The notes under the pieces are model-generated. The model saw nothing but the letters and a program-made list of their open reading frames with translations, did not search any database and had not been told where the DNA came from. The translations under genes and the position numbers were made by a program. 10,296 nt of DNA from CAMEON01 sp964427175 (GTDB lineage: Bacteria; Bacillota; Clostridia; Oscillospirales; CAG-272). Shown one piece after another: positions 6,526 to 10,296 of the stretch. The first letter of the stretch is position 1. Every line of letters starts with the position of its first letter. The stretch is from the NCBI GenBank assembly GCA_964427175.1, contig CAYRTP010000083.1:1-10296 (forward strand). The letters are read 5' to 3'.

Positions 6526-6561
6526 ATATTTATCCCTACTGTTTCATAAATCGGAGGTATC

Positions 6562-7143
6562 ATGTCACTCATTGATCTTTTCATCCTGGCTGTCGGTTTG
6601 TCCATGGACGCGATGGCCGTGGCTATTTGCAAGGGACTTTCGGTGCAAAAGCTGAAATTCCGTCACGCCATCATTACGGGCCTGTATTTCGGCGGATTCC
6701 AGGCGGCTATGCCCCTCATCGGATTCCTGCTCGGGCGGCAGTTCAGCTCCTATATCGAGTCGGTGGACCACTGGATCGCCTTTGTGCTGTTGTCGATCAT
6801 TGGCGCGAACATGATCAAGGAGTCCTTCGGAGATGCCGAGGAGGTGGACTGCTCCTTCTGCCCCAAGGCCATGCTTCCCATGGCTATCGCCACCAGTATT
6901 GACGCGCTGGCGGTGGGGGTAACCTTTGCGTTCCTGAACGTCAGCATTGCGCCTGCGGTGACGTTTATTGGTGTCATTACCTTCTCTCTGTCGGCGGTGG
7001 GCGTGTATATCGGCCATCTGTTCGGGGCGAAGTTCAAGTCCAAGGCGGAGTTTGCGGGCGGTGTCGTACTGATTTTGATGGGCTTGCGGATCCTGTTGGA
7101 GCATTTGGGGGTTTTGGATTGGTTCTTTGGACTTTTTGCATGA
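6562..7143 (+). CDS. mntP: Manganese efflux pump MntP
   Basis: This 193-residue membrane protein has the MntP/YebN arrangement of six hydrophobic helices in two related halves. The first half has LSMDAMAVAICKGL with D16 in helix 1; the second half has the matching ATSIDALAVGV with D114. A charged cytoplasmic loop between them (about 86-102) contains EEVDCSFCPK. MntP proteins export Mn2+ and protect against manganese excess. The length agrees with the family (about 185-195). The ribosome site GGAGG (6553-6557) precedes the ATG by 4 bases. Only 79 bases separate it from the tRNA, most of it the tRNA terminator, so there is no room for the yybP-ykoY manganese riboswitch that often precedes mntP and no convincing promoter; transcription may come through the tRNA terminator. 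Confidence 0.94.
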   Translation: MSLIDLFILAVGLSMDAMAVAICKGLSVQKLKFRHAIITGLYFGGFQAAMPLIGFLLGRQFSSYIESVDHWIAFVLLSIIGANMIKESFGDAEEVDCSFCPKAMLPMAIATSIDALAVGVTFAFLNVSIAPAVTFIGVITFSLSAVGVYIGHLFGAKFKSKAEFAGGVVLILMGLRILLEHLGVLDWFFGLFA

Positions 7144-7150
7144 ATGGCCC

Positions 7151-7179
7151 TTGACAGGGACTCGTTTGTTTGTTATAAT
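7151..7179 (+). promoter_or_regulatory. Promoter of the first solute-binding protein gene
   Basis: TTGACA (7151-7156) and TATAAT (7174-7179) are exact consensus hexamers with a 17-bp spacer and a TGT extended -10 element. The predicted start near 7186 falls inside the left arm of the hairpin at 7179-7212. Confidence 0.88.
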
Positions 7180-7218
7180 AATGGAGGGTAGCCGTATGGC
7201 CGCCTTCCATTATTTTTT
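7179..7218 (+). terminator. Terminator of mntP transcripts overlapping the next gene's start point
   Basis: The left arm taatggaggg (7179-7188) pairs with ccttccatta (7203-7212) through one G-U pair. An inner gcc/ggc stem with loop gtat may stack on top, and six Ts (7213-7218) follow. This is a textbook intrinsic terminator shape. Transcripts from upstream carry the whole hairpin, whereas transcripts starting at about 7186 lack most of the left arm and should escape. Confidence 0.75.
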
Positions 7219-7231
7219 AGGAGAGTTGATT

Positions 7232-8656
7232 ATGAAAAAGCGCATTCTTGCCGCCATTCTTTCGGCCCTTATGCTACTGCCCGCTACTGCCTGCGGAAAT
7301 GATACGGATCCTGCCGATACCTCGGCGGATACGGTTCAGACCGAGGCTGAAACCGAGGACGAGAACTTCCCCGATTTTGATAAGCAGGACTACAACGGAG
7401 AGACCTTCCGTATCGTCAACCGCGGAGTGGATCCCGGTAAGTGGTACTACGCCGAGGAATACAAGACAAGCGGTCAGGATATCCACGTTCTGAACAACAC
7501 CATCTATGAGATGAACACGTTGGTGGAGGAGTATCTGAACATCAATATGGAATACGTGAACGAGGGTAGCGTGTATGAGACCGTGTATAACTCCATCATG
7601 GCGGGAGATGACAACTATCAGGCCTGCTTCCAGTGGGCTTACTGGGACGTGACCAACTTCATCACCAAGAATATCGCCCTGGATCTCTACGAGCTGGAGG
7701 GGCTCAATCTGGACAAGCCCTACTGGAATCGGGAGACCATGGATATGCTGGCTGTGGGCGATCACGCCTACGTAGGTACGGGCGATATCTGCTATCAGGT
7801 TCTGTATATGCTCTACGCCAACAAGGATATGCTCCGAGATGTCTCGCGGGAAATGCCCTACGACGCTGTCCGCAACGGCCAGTGGACGCTGGATATGCTC
7901 ATCTCGCTGACGGCAGATCTATATGCGGACGACGGTGACGGCCTGCGCAACAATACGGACGTTTTCGGTTTTGCGGCTGACTGGAACTGCTTTGGGCAAT
8001 CTCTGGCTCCTTCCAGCGACATCTATGTGGCGACCAAGAACCAGGACGGCGATTTTGAGCTGACTCTGTACAGCGATCGTCTGATCGATCTGGTAGACAA
8101 GGCCTTTACCTGGTCGCAGAATGAGAGCACCTGGGTTTGGGGCTACGGTGCCTCCTCTTCCGTAACGGTAAACTTCACTGACCAGCGTTCCTATGTGACC
8201 GCAGGTGAATTGGGCCCCGGGTATCTGAGCGTGGACTTCAAGGTGGGCATCCTTCCCTTGCCCAAGTACGATGTGAACCAGGAGAATTACGCCCATCTGA
8301 ACTGGGGTAACAGCCTGAACGTCCCGAATACGGTCCGAAACCGCGAGATGGTGGGTCAGGCTTTGGAGTTGATGAGCTACTACACCAGCACACTGGTGCT
8401 CAACAAGTATTACGATGAGGTGCTTCAGCTTCGCGTATCCGAGGCTCCCGATGACCGTGATATGGTGGAGCTGATCTACAACACCGTGGTCTATGATCCC
8501 GGATTTACTTACTGCGACGGCAGCGATCAGCTGAGAGATCTGCACAATCTGATCTACGGTGTGGTATTATCCGGCGATGCCAACGTGGCCTCCTATTACC
8601 AGGGCCGCAGCCGTTCCGCCGCAAAGTGGCTGGATAAGCTCAACAAGATCAAGTAA
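7232..8656 (+). CDS. Lipoprotein ABC-type extracellular solute-binding protein (paralog 1)
   Basis: This 474-residue protein begins with a lipoprotein signal peptide: MKKR, a hydrophobic run, then ATAC with C21 as the lipidated cysteine. An acidic, threonine-rich linker follows (about 22-50). The mature part resembles family-1 extracellular solute-binding proteins of Clostridia: NNTIYEMNTLVEEYLN (88-103), YANKDMLRD (195-203), GQWTLDM (216-222), a possible calcium loop DDGDGLRNNTDVFGF (233-247), GILPLPKYD (339-347) and YYDEVLQL (393-400) near the end. It would sit outside the membrane and present a ligand, perhaps a sugar, to an ABC importer. No permease or ATPase genes are adjacent, so the ligand and partner are unknown. 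The ATG at 7232 follows AGGAGA (7219-7224) at a normal distance; the frame is open further upstream but that part lies in the promoter. It is paralogous to the next gene. Confidence 0.87.
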   Translation: MKKRILAAILSALMLLPATACGNDTDPADTSADTVQTEAETEDENFPDFDKQDYNGETFRIVNRGVDPGKWYYAEEYKTSGQDIHVLNNTIYEMNTLVEEYLNINMEYVNEGSVYETVYNSIMAGDDNYQACFQWAYWDVTNFITKNIALDLYELEGLNLDKPYWNRETMDMLAVGDHAYVGTGDICYQVLYMLYANKDMLRDVSREMPYDAVRNGQWTLDMLISLTADLYADDGDGLRNNTDVFGFAADWNCFGQSLAPSSDIYVATKNQDGDFELTLYSDRLIDLVDKAFTWSQNESTWVWGYGASSSVTVNFTDQRSYVTAGELGPGYLSVDFKVGILPLPKYDVNQENYAHLNWGNSLNVPNTVRNREMVGQALELMSYYTSTLVLNKYYDEVLQLRVSEAPDDRDMVELIYNTVVYDPGFTYCDGSDQLRDLHNLIYGVVLSGDANVASYYQGRSRSAAKWLDKLNKIK

Positions 8657-8679
8657 GGGCATAAATTGCTTGCAATATA

Positions 8680-8708
8680 TTGACAAAATTGTGAAATCAT
8701 GTTATACT
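8680..8708 (+). promoter_or_regulatory. Promoter of the second solute-binding protein gene
   Basis: TTGACA (8680-8685) and TATACT (8703-8708, one mismatch) lie 17 bp apart, with a TGT extended -10 element. The predicted start near 8715 lies inside the left arm of the hairpin at 8710-8735, as at the first paralog. Confidence 0.85.
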
Positions 8709-8709
8709 G

Positions 8710-8741
8710 TGGGAGGTACCGTTGCGTGCCTCCCATTTACT
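8710..8741 (+). terminator. Hairpin in the start region of the second solute-binding protein gene
   Basis: The stem tgggaggtac (8710-8719) pairs with gtgcctccca (8726-8735) through one G-T pair around a 6-base loop; TTTACTT follows. The T-tract is weak, so it may be a partial terminator of the preceding gene (stop at 8656) or a leader structure. Its GGAGG...GCCTCCCATT core resembles the hairpin at 7179-7212. Confidence 0.6.
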
Positions 8742-8756
8742 TGAAGGAGTCCAAAT

Positions 8757-10208
8757 ATGAAAAAACGCATTTTAGCCGCTATTCTCGCTTCCCTGATGCT
8801 CCTGTCTTCCGCTACTGCCTGCGCTACGGACGGTGACACCGAGGAGACGACTCAATCCGCTCAAACCGTGAGCGAGGCCGAAACCTCGGACGAGAAATTT
8901 CCTGCCATTGAAAAGCAGGACTACCAAGGGGCTGATTTCCGCATGATCGGCTGGACCGGGCCCGGCAATTGGTACTATGCGGAGGAATATCAGAATAAGA
9001 CGGGGAATACCGCCATCCTCAACAACACCATCTACGAGATGAACACCCTGGTGGAGGATCATCTGAACGTGGAAATCTCTTATGAGACGGTCAAGGTGGC
9101 CACCGGTCATGAAATCTTCGAGAAGGTCAACCCTACCGTCATGTCGGGAGACGATATCTATCAACTCTGTACCCTTCATGCCTACTACGATTATCCCAGC
9201 TTTATCACCAAGAACTATGCGCTGGATTTCTACTCCTTGGATGTGCCCGACTATGAGCGGGACTACTGGAATCGGGACGTGATGGATATGCTTTCCATTG
9301 ATGGTAAGGCTTACATCGGTCTGAGCGATCTTTGCTGGTACAGTCTGTACATGATCTACTGCAACAAGGATATGCTGAGGGATGCCAACATGGCGGTTCC
9401 TTACGAGCAGGTGCGGAACGGACAGTGGACCCTGGATCAGTTCATTGCCTCCACCACGGGTCTTTACGTGGACAACGGAGACGGTCAGCGCAACGAGCAT
9501 GATATCTACGGCTTTGCAGGTTGTTGGGACGGTGAAGGAAACGCCTTTATGCAGGCTTGTGACGTGTACGTGGCCAAAAAGAATTCGGACGGTGAGTTTG
9601 AGCTGACTCTGTACGGCGACCGCCTGGTGGAGATGTATGATAAGCTCTACAACTGGTCCAAGGACGAGGGCGTGCTTCCCTGGAACTTCCACAGCCCTGC
9701 CTTTACCGTGGATTTCAAGAAGAATCAGAGCTATTTTACCTGTACGGGTCTGGGTACTCAATACCTGGATGCGGATTTCCAGGTTGGTATTCTGCCTCTG
9801 CCCAAGTATGATGAGGCCCAGGATAATTACGCCCACGTCAACTGGGGTAACAACATTGTGATTCCCTCCACCGTCCGTGACAAGACTATGATTGGTCAGG
9901 TTCTCGAGCTGATGTCCTACTATTCCAAGACCCTGGTGCTGACCAAGTATTATGACGAGGTGCTCCAGCTCCGTGTTTCCGAGGCTCCCGATGACCGTGA
10001 CATGGTGGAGCTGATCTACAGCACCATCGTATTCGATCCCGGTATTGCCTTCTGCGACGGCAGCCCTCAGCTTTTCAATCTGGTCTATACCACCTGCTTT
10101 GGTATTCGTGAAGATCACGCAAACATTACTTCCTACTATCAGACCAACTACAAGGCAGCCGAAAAATGGCTCAAGAGCCTGATCCGCAAGGTACAGCGGT
10201 ACAGTTGA
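8757..10208 (+). CDS. Lipoprotein ABC-type extracellular solute-binding protein (paralog 2)
   Basis: This 483-residue protein is clearly paralogous to the preceding gene along its whole length. It has a near-identical signal peptide (MKKRILAAIL start, ATAC with C22 as lipidated cysteine), an acidic threonine/serine linker (about 24-50), NNTIYEMNTLVEDHLN (89-104), YCNKDMLRD (201-209), GQWTLDQ (222-228), a calcium-loop-like DNGDGQRNEHDIYGF (239-253) and GILPLPKYD (344-352). A 25-residue block near the C-terminus (397-421) is identical to residues 392-416 of paralog 1. The N-terminal ligand-facing half differs more (for example the segments at 65-72 and 110-150), which suggests a different or shifted ligand. 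The ribosome site AAGGAG (8744-8749) precedes the ATG by 7 bases. The gene has its own promoter, so the pair is not a simple operon. No transporter genes are visible downstream. Confidence 0.87.
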   Translation: MKKRILAAILASLMLLSSATACATDGDTEETTQSAQTVSEAETSDEKFPAIEKQDYQGADFRMIGWTGPGNWYYAEEYQNKTGNTAILNNTIYEMNTLVEDHLNVEISYETVKVATGHEIFEKVNPTVMSGDDIYQLCTLHAYYDYPSFITKNYALDFYSLDVPDYERDYWNRDVMDMLSIDGKAYIGLSDLCWYSLYMIYCNKDMLRDANMAVPYEQVRNGQWTLDQFIASTTGLYVDNGDGQRNEHDIYGFAGCWDGEGNAFMQACDVYVAKKNSDGEFELTLYGDRLVEMYDKLYNWSKDEGVLPWNFHSPAFTVDFKKNQSYFTCTGLGTQYLDADFQVGILPLPKYDEAQDNYAHVNWGNNIVIPSTVRDKTMIGQVLELMSYYSKTLVLTKYYDEVLQLRVSEAPDDRDMVELIYSTIVFDPGIAFCDGSPQLFNLVYTTCFGIREDHANITSYYQTNYKAAEKWLKSLIRKVQRYS

Positions 10209-10221
10209 TGGTGTTTATACT

Positions 10222-10251
10222 CTGACAAAACCCCCGTTGCGCTGATATAAT
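10222..10251 (+). promoter_or_regulatory. Probable promoter leading out of the window
   Basis: CTGACA (10222-10227) and TATAAT (10246-10251) lie 18 bp apart, with TGA directly before the -10 as an extended element. A start near 10258 is predicted, and no coding start is seen before the window ends at 10296. The gene served is outside the window. Confidence 0.65.
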
Positions 10252-10267
10252 CCCCTTAGAGTAGACA

Positions 10268-10292
10268 CTTGAAAAAACAAAAAGTTTTCAAG
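10268..10292. repeat. AT-rich inverted repeat at the window edge
   Basis: cttgaaaa (10268-10275) and ttttcaag (10285-10292) form a perfect 8-bp inverted repeat with a 9-base A-rich centre. It lies 10 bases after the predicted start of the promoter at 10222-10251. It could be an operator or a weak hairpin; no T-tract follows within the visible sequence, so I do not call it a terminator. Confidence 0.45.
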
Positions 10293-10296
10293 ACTA

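Noticed and set aside
5170..6549. Long plus-strand open frame of 459 codons opposite tsaD
   Set aside because: It is antisense to a complete TsaD, runs through the two divergent promoters and the tRNA-Leu gene, has no ribosome site, and has a glycine-rich low-complexity composition typical of an antisense shadow.
6521..6550. Promoter for mntP (TTTTCA ... CATAAA)
   Set aside because: Both hexamers match poorly and the predicted start would fall in the ribosome site.
8772..10118. Long minus-strand open frame of 448 codons opposite the second solute-binding protein
   Set aside because: It mirrors the codon bias of the plus-strand gene, is rich in Val/Ile/His/Gly as expected for a shadow, and has no recognisable domain or ribosome site.

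Overview
The window looks like a chromosomal segment from an anaerobic Bacillota of class Clostridia, probably a gut Oscillospirales/Ruminococcaceae-type lineage. This rests on the presence of Rex, a DnaD-like plus DnaC/DnaI-like helicase-loading pair, a GGGtGRT-family gene end, a YwaF-type membrane protein, Gram-positive-style lipoprotein substrate-binding proteins, strong GGAGG-type ribosome sites, and near-perfect TTGACA/TATAAT promoters with extended -10 (TGn) elements. The family assignments come from motifs read by eye; no database search was possible.

Layout. (1) 1-284: 3' end of a GGGtGRT-family gene and its intrinsic terminator. (2) 307-1745: a plus-strand pair, a PHP-domain hydrolase and a seven-helix YwaF/TIGR02206-like membrane protein. 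The N-terminus of the second gene is ambiguous: the best ribosome site and ATG lie in another frame, which joins the main frame at an in-phase A AAA AAG slip heptamer. The pair ends in a bidirectional terminator at 1764-1802. (3) 6307 down to 1819, minus strand: a four-gene operon, tsaD - rex - DnaD-like - DnaC/DnaI-like ATPase, read from a consensus promoter at 6280-6307. It links tRNA t6A modification, NADH/NAD+ redox sensing and replicative helicase loading. (4) 6361-7143: a strong promoter, tRNA-Leu(UAG) with encoded CCA, a terminator hairpin directly behind it, and mntP (manganese exporter) with no obvious promoter of its own. (5) 7151-10208: two tandem paralogous lipoprotein ABC-type solute-binding proteins with no transporter genes beside them. 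Each has its own consensus promoter whose predicted start point falls inside the left arm of a terminator-like hairpin. (6) 10209-10296: a further promoter and an inverted repeat leading out of the window.

The genes are mostly housekeeping. The less ordinary signals are regulatory: the paired promoter/terminator overlaps ahead of the two solute-binding proteins, the inverted repeat inside the tRNA promoter, and the possible -1 frameshift in the membrane-protein gene. I see no CRISPR array, insertion sequence, phage gene or obvious defence system.
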